From: an uncultured Pelagibacteraceae bacterium | GTDB lineage: Bacteria > Pseudomonadota > Alphaproteobacteria > Pelagibacterales > Pelagibacteraceae | Direction: 5' to 3' | DNA: 64,000 nt | NCBI GenBank assembly: GCA_902558435.1 | Contig: CACEDU010000004.1 | Location: 60,228 to 124,227, forward strand | Shown here: positions 1 through 11,345 of the stretch, in pieces | How positions within the stretch are numbered: the stretch's first letter is position 1 | Layout of the letters: the number at the start of each line of letters is the position of its first letter | The notes under the pieces: generated by a model | Seen by the model: only the letters and a program-made list of their open reading frames with translations | The model's database searches: none | Told to the model about the DNA's origin: nothing | Made by a program: the position numbers and the translations under genes

Positions 1-159
1 TATAATACAGAAAATCCGAAAATTCCAAAAGGGAGTGCTATTTTTATTCATTTAACAAATAATTTTAAGCCAACATCAGGATGTATTGCACTTAAAAGAA
101 AGGATTTTTTAATTTTGGTAAAACTAATAAATAAAAAAACTAAAATTAAATTAATTTAA
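1..159 (+). CDS. L,D-transpeptidase (YkuD) family protein, C-terminal fragment (5' truncated by window)
   Basis: Frame 1 reads ...GSAIFIHLTNNFKPTSGCIALKRKDFLILVKLI*; matches the YkuD-type H...S.GCI.L active-site motif. Confidence 0.75.
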   Translation, partial: YNTENPKIPKGSAIFIHLTNNFKPTSGCIALKRKDFLILVKLINKKTKIKLI

Positions 160-818
160 CTTCTTTGACCAAATATGTTTGAACCAATTCTTAAATAAGT
201 TGATTTAAATTCTACTGCTTTAAGATAGTCTGATGACATTCCCATACTTAATTCTGCTAAGTTAACTTCATCTTTTAATTTACTCATTTGAGAAAAATAT
301 TTAATAGGATCTTCATCAAATGGTGGAATACACATAATACCAACTATATCAAGTCCTAGATCTTTTGAAAAATTATAAAATTCAAACAAATTTTCTTTCA
401 TAATTCCTGACTTTTGATTTTCTTTTCCAAGATTAATTTGAATAAAAATTTTAGGTTTAACAATTTGTTTTTGTTGCTCTTCTGATATTTTTTTAGCTAA
501 CTTTTCACTATCAAGAGAATGTATATAATCAAAAATTTTTACTGCAAACTTAACTTTATTTGTTTGTAGTTTACCAATTAAATGAAGATTAATTCTATCA
601 TTTTGTTTTTTTATATCAGTCCATTTTTCAATTGCTTCCTGAACTTTGTTTTCACCAAAGTCTGAATGACCATATTTAATTAATGGTAATATATGATTAA
701 TTTGAAAAGTTTTTGAAACTGCAATTATTTTAGGTATTCTGTCTTTTTCTTTTATTTCTAATAATTTAGATTTGATTGATGTTTGGATAGATAATAGATT
801 TTGAATAGTACTATGCAT
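156..818 (-). CDS. YggS/PROSC family pyridoxal-phosphate homeostasis protein
   Basis: IIAVSKTF, FGENKVQEA, HLIGKLQTNK and LSMGMSSDYLKAVE motifs of the YggS family. Confidence 0.93.
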   Translation of the reverse strand: MHSTIQNLLSIQTSIKSKLLEIKEKDRIPKIIAVSKTFQINHILPLIKYGHSDFGENKVQEAIEKWTDIKKQNDRINLHLIGKLQTNKVKFAVKIFDYIHSLDSEKLAKKISEEQQKQIVKPKIFIQINLGKENQKSGIMKENLFEFYNFSKDLGLDIVGIMCIPPFDEDPIKYFSQMSKLKDEVNLAELSMGMSSDYLKAVEFKSTYLRIGSNIFGQRS

Positions 819-1358
819 ATAAAATTTCTTAAAAAATATTACTTTATAGAAAAATTTAATAAAAGTAATATTGATAAACAGACTAAAAATACCATTATTA
901 TATATAGAAATTATAAAAAAAAATACATTGAAGATGAGATAATTTTTATAAGAGAATATTGTAAGAAAAAAAAACTAAAATTTATTCTTTCTAATAATGT
1001 AAGACTCTCTTTAAAATTAAATTTAGATGGAGCTTATATACCATCATTCAACAATGAATATAATCATCTAAGTTATGCAATTAAAAGAGGATTTACTCTA
1101 ATGGGCTCAGCTCACAATTTAAAGGAAATTAGAGTTAAGGAAAAACAAAAAGTAAGTAGAATTTTTATTTCGTCAGTATTTAAAGATAACAAGAATTACT
1201 TAGGTCTTAATAGGTTTAGACTAATTTCTAATCTTTCAAAAGTTCAAATTGTTGCATTAGGCGGAATATCTAAAAGTAATGAAAAACTTATTAATTTAAC
1301 AAAATCAATTGGTATTGCGGGTATTTCTTTTTTTGAGAACAAAAAAAAAGGCCCCTAA
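813..1358 (+). CDS. Thiamine-phosphate synthase (ThiE/TenI)-like protein, divergent
   Basis: TIM-barrel pattern with GSAHN and VALGGIS motifs; ATG at 813 preferred over TTG at 801. Confidence 0.6.
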   Translation: MHIKFLKKYYFIEKFNKSNIDKQTKNTIIIYRNYKKKYIEDEIIFIREYCKKKKLKFILSNNVRLSLKLNLDGAYIPSFNNEYNHLSYAIKRGFTLMGSAHNLKEIRVKEKQKVSRIFISSVFKDNKNYLGLNRFRLISNLSKVQIVALGGISKSNEKLINLTKSIGIAGISFFENKKKGP

Positions 1359-1371
1359 AAAGAGGCCTTTT
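1346..1371. terminator. Rho-independent (bidirectional) terminator between convergent thiE-like gene and porin gene
   Basis: AAAAGGCC-CCTAAAAAGA-GGCCTTTT perfect 8 bp stem flanked by A and T tracts. Confidence 0.85.
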
Positions 1372-1393
1372 AATTTATTATTTAAACTTTTAA

Positions 1394-2329
1394 TTAAAAC
1401 GCAAATTTAAAGTTTATTTCATAAGCTGAGTTATCTGTAGTAGATGTACCAGCTACGTTATCCATATTTCCGTAAGTACCTGAAATAGTCATTCCACCAG
1501 AAGTATGAGAGAAACTTACAGCAGTTGCTTCTTGATCGTCTTTTGTTGAAGCTTCATAATCAATAGTTGAACTATTGAATGATACTGAAAGATCATCAGA
1601 TACAGCGTATGATATACCTAAAGCTGTAAAATCTTCGTCTGCAGTACCTGTACCGAAGTCAGTTTCGTTTACTTGGTAACCTAAAGTTATTGCACCCATT
1701 GTGTATTTAACAGCTAATGCTGATGTGTCAGCAGCATTCGAAGCGTCGTTGTTTTCACCCATTGCTGCATATACATCTAGATTTTCCACACCTGTATAGT
1801 GTACACCATATTCTAGTGAACCTTCAACTGCAGTTGCTCCAGCTGATGGAGTGTAACCAGCTTTAAGTGCTACACCATCCATTACTGTATAGTCATAAAT
1901 GAATATGTTGTGCGTTGAAGCTGCACCATTAGCAGCACCGTCTGGAGTACCTGCGTATGCCACACCATGCGCTTCTTCGTTAGCAGATGGAGTTAAATCA
2001 TCCCAAGCACCAATAACTGAAGTACTACTTCCTCCAACGAATGTTAATTTACCCATATCTCCTGTATCAATTGATAGAGTGTTTAAACCAACACCAGCGC
2101 CACCATCTAGCTCAATTGTGTGAGAAACAGTCATACCATTGTCCATTTCACCGCTTGCAGAGAATGTGATTGAGTCAGACATTGACCAACCATTACCTTT
2201 GTTACCGTTATCGGCACCAGCGAAAGTAATTTGGCTAGTAGCTGACATTGAGAAGTCTGCAGCTTGCGCTGAAGATGCTACCAATGCAGTTCCTAATGCT
2301 GTCAATCCAACTTTTTTTAGATTGTTCAT
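1394..2329 (-). CDS. Outer-membrane porin
   Basis: Signal peptide MNNLKKVGLTALGTALVASSAQAAD, beta-barrel repeats, terminal aromatic ...INFKFAF; AAGGA Shine-Dalgarno just upstream of ATG at 2329, so the ORF-track start at 2344 is probably too long. Confidence 0.88.
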   Translation of the reverse strand: MNNLKKVGLTALGTALVASSAQAADFSMSATSQITFAGADNGNKGNGWSMSDSITFSASGEMDNGMTVSHTIELDGGAGVGLNTLSIDTGDMGKLTFVGGSSTSVIGAWDDLTPSANEEAHGVAYAGTPDGAANGAASTHNIFIYDYTVMDGVALKAGYTPSAGATAVEGSLEYGVHYTGVENLDVYAAMGENNDASNAADTSALAVKYTMGAITLGYQVNETDFGTGTADEDFTALGISYAVSDDLSVSFNSSTIDYEASTKDDQEATAVSFSHTSGGMTISGTYGNMDNVAGTSTTDNSAYEINFKFAF

Positions 2330-2548
2330 ATTATTTCCTTTCATTAATTGTTTAATATTAAACAGGGTTTATTTATCAATTATTTGACATAATTTATTTT
2401 AATAATTGGCATTATTTGTTTATTTTGATCAAGTGTTGTATTTTTGCATCACTAAAAATTGTTATTTTACAGGTATTTTTTAAGATAATTAAAAAAATTC
2501 TTTTAAATTTTGTATTTTTTAATCTAAAACAATTTATTGGATATATTT

Positions 2549-3112
2549 ATGTCATTTTTGAAAAAAATCAGACTTTTAGCTAGTTTAAGTTTAGCTATTA
2601 TTTTTATGGTATCTTGTGAAGGAATGCCTGGAGCAGATGCTAGAAAATATCCACCAAATCCCGACTTAAGAGTACAAAAAAACCTCGAAGAAGGAAGAGG
2701 TTTCAGATTAGACAGTGCGTTTAAAAAAAGTAGGGGTGGAGATTTTTTGTTTGCAAGTTCAAACGAACTTTGGAGAGCCTCCCTAGATACAATAGATTTC
2801 ATGCCTTTATCGTCAGTTAATTACAGTGGAGGAATAATTATAACAGACTGGTATTCAGATGGAAAAAATCTTGATGAAGCAGTAAAAATTTCTATAAGGT
2901 TTTTGTCCAATGAGGTAAGAGCAGATGCTTTAGATATAAAAATTTTTTACAAAAACTGCAATCAAATGGTTTCTTGTAAAATTACACAAAAGTCAGGGCA
3001 GCTTTTAGTTGAATTAAAAAGAGAAATCTTAAGTAAAGCTGCAATTTATAAAAAAGAAAATAAAGACAAAAATTTCAAAGAGTATAAAGGCTCAAAAAAA
3101 CTGGCTAATTAA
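2549..3112 (+). CDS. DUF3576-like lipoprotein
   Basis: Lipobox-like MVSC, followed by a ...DTIDFMPLSSVNYSGGIIITDWY pattern typical of DUF3576 proteins. Confidence 0.75.
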   Translation: MSFLKKIRLLASLSLAIIFMVSCEGMPGADARKYPPNPDLRVQKNLEEGRGFRLDSAFKKSRGGDFLFASSNELWRASLDTIDFMPLSSVNYSGGIIITDWYSDGKNLDEAVKISIRFLSNEVRADALDIKIFYKNCNQMVSCKITQKSGQLLVELKREILSKAAIYKKENKDKNFKEYKGSKKLAN

Positions 3113-3130
3113 AACATTAAAAAAATTTAA

Positions 3131-5683
3131 GTGAATTCCGAAAGATATAATTTTAAAACTGTTGAACTTAAGTGGCAAAAAAATTGGGAAAATAATAAAG
3201 TTTTTGCATCAAAAATAGATAAATCTAAGAAAAAATTTTACTGCTTAGAAATGTTTCCATATCCATCAGGAAAGATACACATGGGACATGTAAGAAATTA
3301 TACGATAGGTGATGTCTTATCAAGGTACAAAACTTTGAAAGGTTTTAATGTTCTACATCCTATGGGGTGGGATGCTTTTGGTATGCCTGCCGAGAATGCT
3401 GCTAGGGAAAATAATTTAGACCCTAAAGATTGGACAAATAAAAATATATCTACAATGAAAGAGCAATTAAAAAGGCTTGGACTTTCTATCGATTGGGATA
3501 GAGAAATTTCTACTTGTTCAGAAGAATATTATAAACATCAGCAATTATTCTTTTTAGAACTTTTTGAAAAAGGTCTTGTTTATAGAAAAGAAAATTATGT
3601 AAATTGGGATCCAGTAGATCAGACTGTTCTCGCAAATGAACAGGTCATAGATGGAAAAGGATGGAGATCAGGAGCGATTGTTGAAAGAAAAAAATTGAAT
3701 CAATGGTTTTTTAATATTTCAAAATTTTCTCAAGAACTTTTAGATGGTTTAGAAAAATTAAAAGACTGGCCCAACAAAGTGAAAGTAATGCAAAAAAATT
3801 GGATTGGTAAATCATTTGGTTGTGAGATATCTTTTCAAACTTTAGGTGATCTTCCAGTAAAAGAAATAAAATGCTTTACTACTAGGCCTGATACCTTATT
3901 TGGTTTTTCATTTTTAGCATTATCTGTGGACCATGAAATTTCCAAATTTTTTTCAAAAGATAAAAAATTTCAAGAATTTAAAAATGAGTGCTCAAAAACT
4001 GGAACTACTGAGGAAGCAATCGCAATTGGTGAAAAAATTGGCTTTAAAACTAATCTCGTTGCAATTAATCCACTTGACCCTTCTCAAAAAGTACCAGTTT
4101 TCTTTGCAAATTTTGTATTAATGGACTATGGATTTGGAGCAGTTTTTGGATGTCCAGCTCATGATCAAAGAGATTTTGATTTTGCAAAGAAATACGGATT
4201 AGAAATTAAGACTGTTGTGAGGCCAAATGATCAAGGTGATAAATTCATTGTTGAAAAAGAGGCTTATACTGGCTCTGGTGTAATAATTAATTCAGACTTC
4301 TTAAATGGTCTTAAAGTTCCAGATGAATCAATTATTAGTACAATTGACATTTTGGAAAAGAGAAAAATTGGAAAGAAAAAAATTAATTTTAGATTAAAAG
4401 ATTGGGGTGTTTCTAGACAAAGATACTGGGGGTGTCCAATACCAATTGCCTATGATGAGAATGGTCAAGTCACTACAATTCCAAAAAAAGATTTACCAGT
4501 CAAACTTCCAGAAAATGTAGATCTTAATTCAAAGGGTAACCCATTAGACTATAAAAGTGATTGGAAGAATATAACAATTGACGGTAAGAAATATATTAGA
4601 GAAACAGATACTCTAGATACCTTTGTTTGCTCTTCATGGTATTATCTCAGATTTTGCTCTCCATCAGAAAAGACATACGGTTTCAAAAAAGAAGAAATTG
4701 ATTACTGGATGCCAGTAGATCAGTATATTGGAGGTGTGGAACATGCAATTCTACATCTTCTATATTCTCGTTTTTTTATGAAGGCTATAGGTTATAAAAA
4801 TAAAAATTTTATTTTTGATGAACCATTTAAAGGTCTTTTTACTCAAGGTATGGTTTGTCATGAGACATATAAAGATCAAAATAATCAATGGTTGAGTCCC
4901 GATGAAATAGATTTGTCAGGAAACCAGTATCACAAAAAAAATGATCCAAAAAATATTGTTAAAGTTGGTCCCTCTGAATCAATGTCAAAGTCAAAAAAAA
5001 ATGTTATTGATCCAGAAAGTATAATGAATAACTACGGTGCTGACGCAGTTAGGTTATTTATTTTATCTGATAGTCCACCAGAAAAAGATGTTCAATGGTC
5101 TGAACAAGGAATGGTGGCTTCTTATAAATTTTTACAAAAATTGTGGATACTTCACAATAAAATAAAAGATAAAATAAATAATGACTCACATGTTGAAAGT
5201 GCTGATAATAATTTAGAAAAATTTACCAATCAAATGATTAATAAGATAACAAATAATTTAGAAAGTTTTAGTTACAATGTAATAATTGCAAATATTTACG
5301 AGATTTACAATTTTTTGATTAAAGAGATAGAAAAAAATATTAGCAGTAAAGATTTAAAAGAAAATTATAAAAAAATATTAATTTTATTTTCACCAGCAAT
5401 TCCACATTACTCTCATGAGTGTTTTGAAGATCTGAAATTTTCTGAAAAAATATCTTGGCCAGAGGCAAATTTAGATTTTATAAATAATGAAAAAATTGAC
5501 TATGTGATACAGATAAATGGCAAGAAAAGGTCAATTTTAAATGAAAGTAGAGACATAGATGAAGAAAACCTTTTACTTAAAATTAAATCAAATAAGATGT
5601 TAGAAAAATATTTGAAAAATAAATCTATAATGAAAGTTATCTTTGTGAAAAATAGATTAATTAACCTGCTAATAAATGAGTAA
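3131..5683 (+). CDS. leuS: Leucyl-tRNA synthetase
   Basis: [37 protein letters not shown] and MSKSKKN motifs; GTG start. Confidence 0.98.
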   Translation: MNSERYNFKTVELKWQKNWENNKVFASKIDKSKKKFYCLEMFPYPSGKIHMGHVRNYTIGDVLSRYKTLKGFNVLHPMGWDAFGMPAENAARENNLDPKDWTNKNISTMKEQLKRLGLSIDWDREISTCSEEYYKHQQLFFLELFEKGLVYRKENYVNWDPVDQTVLANEQVIDGKGWRSGAIVERKKLNQWFFNISKFSQELLDGLEKLKDWPNKVKVMQKNWIGKSFGCEISFQTLGDLPVKEIKCFTTRPDTLFGFSFLALSVDHEISKFFSKDKKFQEFKNECSKTGTTEEAIAIGEKIGFKTNLVAINPLDPSQKVPVFFANFVLMDYGFGAVFGCPAHDQRDFDFAKKYGLEIKTVVRPNDQGDKFIVEKEAYTGSGVIINSDFLNGLKVPDESIISTIDILEKRKIGKKKINFRLKDWGVSRQRYWGCPIPIAYDENGQVTTIPKKDLPVKLPENVDLNSKGNPLDYKSDWKNITIDGKKYIRETDTLDTFVCSSWYYLRFCSPSEKTYGFKKEEIDYWMPVDQYIGGVEHAILHLLYSRFFMKAIGYKNKNFIFDEPFKGLFTQGMVCHETYKDQNNQWLSPDEIDLSGNQYHKKNDPKNIVKVGPSESMSKSKKNVIDPESIMNNYGADAVRLFILSDSPPEKDVQWSEQGMVASYKFLQKLWILHNKIKDKINNDSHVESADNNLEKFTNQMINKITNNLESFSYNVIIANIYEIYNFLIKEIEKNISSKDLKENYKKILILFSPAIPHYSHECFEDLKFSEKISWPEANLDFINNEKIDYVIQINGKKRSILNESRDIDEENLLLKIKSNKMLEKYLKNKSIMKVIFVKNRLINLLINE

Positions 5684-6152
5684 AGAACTAAAAAGATATA
5701 TATCTCTATTTTTTATAATTACACTAACATCATGTTCTTACAAACCAATTTTTTCTGAAAAGAATTACAATTTTGAAATCAATGAGATATTATTCACAGG
5801 TGATAAGTACGTTAATAAAATTATCGAAAGTAAATTTAATTTAATAAAAGAAGAACAGAGTAAAAATAAAAAAAAATATAATATTTCAATACGGACAAAT
5901 AAAGAAAAGTTAATTGTCTCAAAAGACTCTAAAGGAGATCCTCTTAAATTTGATCTTGTTGTTTCAGCTTATTATGAAATAAGTAATAACGGAAAGATAT
6001 TGCTAAATAAAAGAATACAAAAAAATAGTATTTACAACAATGAAATTGATAAATTCAAACTAGAGCAAAGCGAAAAAATTATATTAGACAATTTATCCAA
6101 AAAAATAAGTGAAACAATTATTTCATCAATTATTAATTTAGATGATAATTAA
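5676..6152 (+). CDS. lptE: LPS assembly lipoprotein LptE
   Basis: Lipoprotein signal ...[10 protein letters not shown], position between leuS and holA. Confidence 0.75.
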   Translation: MSKELKRYISLFFIITLTSCSYKPIFSEKNYNFEINEILFTGDKYVNKIIESKFNLIKEEQSKNKKKYNISIRTNKEKLIVSKDSKGDPLKFDLVVSAYYEISNNGKILLNKRIQKNSIYNNEIDKFKLEQSEKIILDNLSKKISETIISSIINLDDN

Positions 6153-7122
6153 AAGTTTTGAACTAGATAAATTAAATTTAATTAAATCAAATCTCCACCT
6201 TATTTATGGTAATAATGAAGGGATCAAGGAAGATATAATTAATAAGTATTATCTTAATAACTTTGATGGTGATGTGTTGAAGTATGAAGAACAAGAAATT
6301 TTAAGTAATAAAGATGAATTTATTTCTAGTTTGTTAACAAAATCTCTTTTTGATAATAAAAAATTGATTATTATATCAAGAGCAACGGACAAGTTATTCG
6401 TTTTATTTAGTGAATTTTTAGAGAGAGAAATTTCAGATATTCAAATAATAATTAAATCTTCAACTCTTGAAAAAAAATCTAAACTGAGAAGTATTTTTGA
6501 AAAAGAAAAACAAATGATTTGCACTCCAGTTTATGAGGATGATACAAGATCATTGAATTTTTATATTCAAAATTTTTTAAGAGAAAAAAAACTTAATTTA
6601 TCCCAAGAAATTAAAAACTTGTTAATCGAAAGATCAAAGGGCGACAGAATTAATTTAAAAAATGAACTATCAAAATTGAAAAATCTTTCAATAAGTAAGA
6701 AAACATTAGATGTTGAAGACGTAATAAAACTTTCGAATATTGCAGAAAATTATACTGTTTTTGAATTATCTGACAATTATTTAGCTAAAAATTCAAAAAA
6801 AGTATCTAACATTCTTAACGAAAATAATTATTCCTCTGAGGACTGCATTTTAATCATTAGAACAATATTAAATAAATCAAAAAGACTTTTGAAGATAAGA
6901 ACGGAGATTGACAATAACAAAAATATAGATCAAGTTTTATCAAACTTTAAACCACCGATATTTTGGAAAGAAAAGGATATTATTAAAAAACAAGTAAAAT
7001 TATGGTCATCTAAAGAGATAAAAGAGTTAATATTTAAAATTAATAGTTTAGAAATCTCTGTCAAAAAAAATTCAATAAATTCAATACTTTTTGTGTCGGA
7101 TTTTGTAAGTAGTTATCAGTAA
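6142..7122 (+). CDS. holA: DNA polymerase III subunit delta
   Basis: HLIYGNNEG start, domain pattern, leuS-lptE-holA order. Confidence 0.88.
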   Translation: MIIKSFELDKLNLIKSNLHLIYGNNEGIKEDIINKYYLNNFDGDVLKYEEQEILSNKDEFISSLLTKSLFDNKKLIIISRATDKLFVLFSEFLEREISDIQIIIKSSTLEKKSKLRSIFEKEKQMICTPVYEDDTRSLNFYIQNFLREKKLNLSQEIKNLLIERSKGDRINLKNELSKLKNLSISKKTLDVEDVIKLSNIAENYTVFELSDNYLAKNSKKVSNILNENNYSSEDCILIIRTILNKSKRLLKIRTEIDNNKNIDQVLSNFKPPIFWKEKDIIKKQVKLWSSKEIKELIFKINSLEISVKKNSINSILFVSDFVSSYQ

Positions 7123-7967
7123 TTTTGCTTTATAATTTCAACTAATCTATCAAGCTGGTCAGCACCTTTATATTCTAAACTGATAGTTCCAGTATTATTT
7201 CTTTTGTTATTAACAAAAACTCTCATTCCTAGTCTACTTGTTAATTCCTCCTCAAGGTTTAAGATATTTGGATCTTTTTTTTTTATAGTATTTTTAGAGT
7301 TAGACTTTAAAATTTTAACTAAATTTTCAGATTGTCTTACTGATAATTTTTTTGAAATAATTTTTTTTGCTAAAAGTATTGCATTGTCTAGGCCTACTAA
7401 AATTTTTGCATGGCCTTGTGATAATTTTTCCTCTATAATTAGTTCAATTATCTCTTGGGGTAATGTTAAAAGCCTTAAACAATTAGAAATGTGTGCTCTG
7501 CTTTTGCCTATAAATTTAGCCACCTTATCTTGATCATAACTAAATTCATCAATTAATCTTTTATAGCCCTCTGCTTCTTCAATTGGATTTAAATCTTTTC
7601 TTTGAACATTTTCAACAATGGCAAATTCTAAAGACTTCAGATTATCTGCATTGATTACAATAACGGGAACTTCATGCAGTCCTGCATATTGAGCTGCCTG
7701 CCATCTTCTTTCTCCAGCTACAATCTCAAATTTATCTTCTTCATTAGTAGCCGGTCTAACAATGATAGGTTGGATAATACCTCGCTCTCTTATCGAGTTA
7801 GTCAATTCCTCTAAAGCTATTTCATCAAATTTTTTTCTAGGTTGATACTTATTTCTCACTAAAGAACTTATTGATATATTTTTTTTATCTTCAATTTTTT
7901 CGCTGTCACCTATCAGAGAGGAAAGTCCTCTTCCAAGACCCTTTTTTGATTTAAACGGATTTATCAT
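7116..7967 (-). CDS. parB: Chromosome partitioning protein ParB
   Basis: GLGRGLSSLIG, RNKYQPRK, EIVAGERRWQAA, ENVQRKDLNPIEEA motifs. Confidence 0.97.
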   Translation of the reverse strand: MINPFKSKKGLGRGLSSLIGDSEKIEDKKNISISSLVRNKYQPRKKFDEIALEELTNSIRERGIIQPIIVRPATNEEDKFEIVAGERRWQAAQYAGLHEVPVIVINADNLKSLEFAIVENVQRKDLNPIEEAEGYKRLIDEFSYDQDKVAKFIGKSRAHISNCLRLLTLPQEIIELIIEEKLSQGHAKILVGLDNAILLAKKIISKKLSVRQSENLVKILKSNSKNTIKKKDPNILNLEEELTSRLGMRVFVNNKRNNTGTISLEYKGADQLDRLVEIIKQNY

Positions 7968-8764
7968 GCTGCGCTCTCCACTGATTTATCTTGGTTTAAG
8001 AATTCTTCTGTAAAATTAAAATATGCTTTACTCCCCGGACATGTCTTATCATAAATAAGTACTGGGACACCATGAGAAGGTGCTTCTGATAATCTGACAT
8101 TTCTTGGCACAGCAGTACTATAAACTTTGTCCTTAAAATAGCTTCTTGCCTCTATTTCTACCTCACTTGATAATTTATTTCTCTTATCATACATTGTTAG
8201 AAGTATTCCTCTTATGTCTAATGATGGGTTTAGATTTGACTTGATCCTCTCAATTGTTTTCATGAGTTGCGTAAGTCCCTCTAACGCAAAAAATTCAGTC
8301 TGAAGTGGTACCACAAGAGCATCAGAGGCTACCAATGCCATAATTGTAAGTAGACTTAAAGATGGTGGACAGTCAACAATGATATAATCGTAGAGAGATC
8401 CAGAAGTGTTTAAAATTGCGGTTAATTCATCTTTTAATTTAAAAGCTCTCCGATTATCACCTGCTGTTTCTATCTCTAGTCCAGACAAATCAACATTAGA
8501 TGATATTAAATCTAGATTTTTAAATTTTGTAGACTGAATTACCTCTGAAATTTTTTTGTTTCCATTCAAAACATTGTAAATTGTTTGTTCAGAACTTATT
8601 GTGTTAGATAATCCCAACCCTGTTGTAGCATTACCTTGGGGATCAAGATCAATTACAAGAATTTTTTTTTCTTTCATTGTTAATCCAGCAGCAAGATTAA
8701 TGACGGTAGTGGTTTTGCCCACTCCACCTTTTTGATTTATGACCGAAATAATTTTTCTATTCAT
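7964..8764 (-). CDS. parA: Chromosome partitioning protein ParA
   Basis: NQKGGVGKTTTVINLAAGL deviant Walker A; DLDPQGNATTGLG. Confidence 0.97.
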   Translation of the reverse strand: MNRKIISVINQKGGVGKTTTVINLAAGLTMKEKKILVIDLDPQGNATTGLGLSNTISSEQTIYNVLNGNKKISEVIQSTKFKNLDLISSNVDLSGLEIETAGDNRRAFKLKDELTAILNTSGSLYDYIIVDCPPSLSLLTIMALVASDALVVPLQTEFFALEGLTQLMKTIERIKSNLNPSLDIRGILLTMYDKRNKLSSEVEIEARSYFKDKVYSTAVPRNVRLSEAPSHGVPVLIYDKTCPGSKAYFNFTEEFLNQDKSVESAA

Positions 8765-9401
8765 ACTTTTTATTTAGATTTGAAATTTTTATGACTAATG
8801 ACTCTTCTCTAGTCTGACTTTTCATTTTCTCCATGTCAAATTCCCATTCTGAAGAGGCATTTTCTAAAATTTTTTTTCCACTTTTTCCTAAATACATAAT
8901 TATGTATTTAAATTTTTTAAAATTTTTTGTTGCTATATCAAAGACCACTGGTAAAGGTTTAAACGCTCGACAAATTATTACATCAGTGACTAAATTTTTT
9001 TCTTCAAATATATTTTTTTGATAAATTTTTGCTTCCAATTTAAATTTTTTTACCATTTCTTTTAAGAAATTGCTCTTATGATAACTTTTTTCATAAAAAA
9101 TCAGCTTAAAACCTTGCTTTTTAGATTTCATCAAAATACCTAAAACTATACTAGGAAGCCCTGCACCAGATCCGAGGTCTGTGCAAATGTTTATATCATT
9201 TTTATTAATAAAATCAATGGTTTGTGCACTATCATAAATATGTCTTGTATTTATTGACTTTTCAGTACTTGAACTTATTAAATTTACTTTCTTGTTTCTG
9301 TTCAAAATTGACTGTGAATAGTCATCCAACTCCATAAGTGTTTCACGTGAAACATTTGGGAGATAAATTTTATCTTTTTTTATTATTTTCGAATCAATCA
9401 A
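8757..9401 (-). CDS. rsmG: 16S rRNA (guanine527-N7)-methyltransferase RsmG
   Basis: [14 protein letters not shown]-terminus, [15 protein letters not shown], operon order parAB-rsmG-mnmG. Confidence 0.94.
   Translation of the reverse strand: MIDSKIIKKDKIYLPNVSRETLMELDDYSQSILNRNKKVNLISSSTEKSINTRHIYDSAQTIDFINKNDINICTDLGSGAGLPSIVLGILMKSKKQGFKLIFYEKSYHKSNFLKEMVKKFKLEAKIYQKNIFEEKNLVTDVIICRAFKPLPVVFDIATKNFKKFKYIIMYLGKSGKKILENASSEWEFDMEKMKSQTREESLVIKISNLNKKYE
9339..9354. promoter_or_regulatory. parS centromere site (ParB/Spo0J binding), perfect 16-mer palindrome
   Basis: TGTTTCACGTGAAACA, identical to consensus parS; lies in the rsmG 5' coding region (encodes NVSRET). Confidence 0.95.
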
Positions 9402-11269
9402 GCTATATGCTTAATAGACTTTCTTTTAACATGAGACAACAAAATATACACAGCAGCTGGAGTAATTCCATCAATCCTAAGAGCTTGGCCAAGTGTTTTT
9501 GGCCTTATTTCCTTAAATTTTGACTTTACTTCATTTGATAGTCCTGAAAACTGGTCATAATCAAGATTATCTGGAATTTTAAGATTTTCATCTCTTTTAA
9601 ATGCTAAAATATCTGCATTTTGTTTCTTTAAATATCCTTTATAATGAGCTTTTATCTCAATTTGCTCATCAATTTCACGTGAAAAATATTCAATTTCTGG
9701 CCAAATTTCCCTTATTTTACTCATATCTACTGATTTTTGACTTAATATTTCAATTGCATTTCTTTTTACACCATCTTTAGCAATATTTATTCCAAATTTT
9801 GATACCTTTGATGGAGAAATAAGCGAATTTTCCATATTATTGAGACTTTTTTCAAGTTTAGATGCTTTATCTCTATAAATCGTTTTTCTCTCATCTAGTA
9901 TAAGTCCAGTATCAATCCCTTTTTGAGTTAGTCTAAGATCGGCATTGTCAGATCTTAAAGATAACCTATATTCAGCTCTTGAAGTGAACATTCTATAAGG
10001 CTCTGCAACTCCTTTGGTCACTAAATCATCAATCATAACTCCAATATAAGCCTCAGATCTATCAAGTATAAACGGTTCCATGCCTTTGATAGACAATGCA
10101 GCATTAATTCCAGCTATCAATCCTTGCGCTGCAGCTTCCTCATAACCTGTTGTTCCGTTTATTTGTCCTGCAAGGAAAAGATTTTTAATTTTTTTTGTCT
10201 CCAAAGTTAGAAAGAGCTCCCTTGGATCTACAAAATCATATTCTATGGCATATCCAGGTCTTAAAATTTTAACATTTTCTAAACCATTGATATTGTTACA
10301 TAATTCTTGCTGTACTTTAGCAGGAAGTGAAGTTGAAATTCCGTTAGGGTAAATTGTATTGTCATTAAGACCCTCAGGCTCCAAAAATATTTGATGTTTT
10401 TGCTTATCAGCAAACTTTACAATCTTATCTTCAATAGAGGGACAATATCTTGGACCTACTCCTTTAATACTTCCAGAGTACATAGCACTACTTTTTATAT
10501 TTCTAGAAATAATTTTATGCACTTCTTTATTTGTGTAGGTTATCCTACATGAAATTTGTTTATTAATATTTTTTTTTGTGAGGAAAGAAAAAAAATAGGG
10601 ATCTTCATCTGCATGCTGCACCTCGAGTTTTTCAAAATTAATTGTCGTTGCATCAAGTCTTGGAGGTGTTCCAGTTTTTAATCTTCCAATTTTGAAATTA
10701 TATTTTTCTAACTGCTCACTTAATCCTGTTGAAGGTTTTTCATTAAATCTTCCTGCTGGTGTTTTTTCATCTCCAATATGAATTAAACCATTTAAAAAAG
10801 TGCCAGTTGTCAGAATTACTTTTGATGATAATATTTTTTTACCTGCTTTTGTAATAAAACCAATTATATTGTTTTTTTCAAATATAAACTCAATTACAGT
10901 ATCAGAAAAAATGCTTAAATTACAGTAGTTTAACAGTTTTTCTTGCATATATTTTTTATACAATGATCTATCACTTTGCGTACGTGGTCCACGCACGGCA
11001 GGACCTCTACTTCTATTTAGTAATCGAAATTGAATTCCTGATTTATCAGCAATTTCTCCCATTACGCCATCAAGTGCATCTATCTCTCTAACAAGATGCC
11101 CTTTACCTAGTCCTCCTATAGCTGGATTGCATGACATTTCACCAATAGTTTCAAATTTATGAGTAAATAAGGCCGTATTTACACCTAATCTAGCTGATGC
11201 TGCAGCAGCTTCACAGCCAGCATGCCCACCTCCGATTACAACTACATCGAATGATATCTCATTTTTCAT
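9398..11269 (-). CDS. mnmG: tRNA uridine-5-carboxymethylaminomethyl modification enzyme MnmG/GidA
   Basis: [42 protein letters not shown]. Confidence 0.98.
   Translation of the reverse strand: MKNEISFDVVVIGGGHAGCEAAAASARLGVNTALFTHKFETIGEMSCNPAIGGLGKGHLVREIDALDGVMGEIADKSGIQFRLLNRSRGPAVRGPRTQSDRSLYKKYMQEKLLNYCNLSIFSDTVIEFIFEKNNIIGFITKAGKKILSSKVILTTGTFLNGLIHIGDEKTPAGRFNEKPSTGLSEQLEKYNFKIGRLKTGTPPRLDATTINFEKLEVQHADEDPYFFSFLTKKNINKQISCRITYTNKEVHKIISRNIKSSAMYSGSIKGVGPRYCPSIEDKIVKFADKQKHQIFLEPEGLNDNTIYPNGISTSLPAKVQQELCNNINGLENVKILRPGYAIEYDFVDPRELFLTLETKKIKNLFLAGQINGTTGYEEAAAQGLIAGINAALSIKGMEPFILDRSEAYIGVMIDDLVTKGVAEPYRMFTSRAEYRLSLRSDNADLRLTQKGIDTGLILDERKTIYRDKASKLEKSLNNMENSLISPSKVSKFGINIAKDGVKRNAIEILSQKSVDMSKIREIWPEIEYFSREIDEQIEIKAHYKGYLKKQNADILAFKRDENLKIPDNLDYDQFSGLSNEVKSKFKEIRPKTLGQALRIDGITPAAVYILLSHVKRKSIKHIA
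9671..9686. promoter_or_regulatory. parS-like site with perfect 12 bp core
   Basis: AATTTCACGTGAAAAA; core TTTCACGTGAAA intact, 13/16 match to consensus. Confidence 0.65.
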
Positions 11270-11345
11270 AGCTGTAATTTATTATCGATCTTAAAATTTA
11301 CAAGAAAACACTTAAAAATGCCTAAAAATCAAGTAAAATAGGTAT

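Noticed and set aside
1899-2387. Plus-strand ORFs 1899-2123 and 2139-2387 antisense to the porin gene
   Set aside because: They mirror the strongly coding porin and have no recognisable domains; shadow ORFs of its codon bias
3933-4121. 62-aa ORF inside leuS in another frame
   Set aside because: Wholly inside a conserved synthetase gene with no supporting signal
7204-7533. Plus-strand ORF antisense to parB
   Set aside because: Shadow ORF; parB on the other strand is unambiguous
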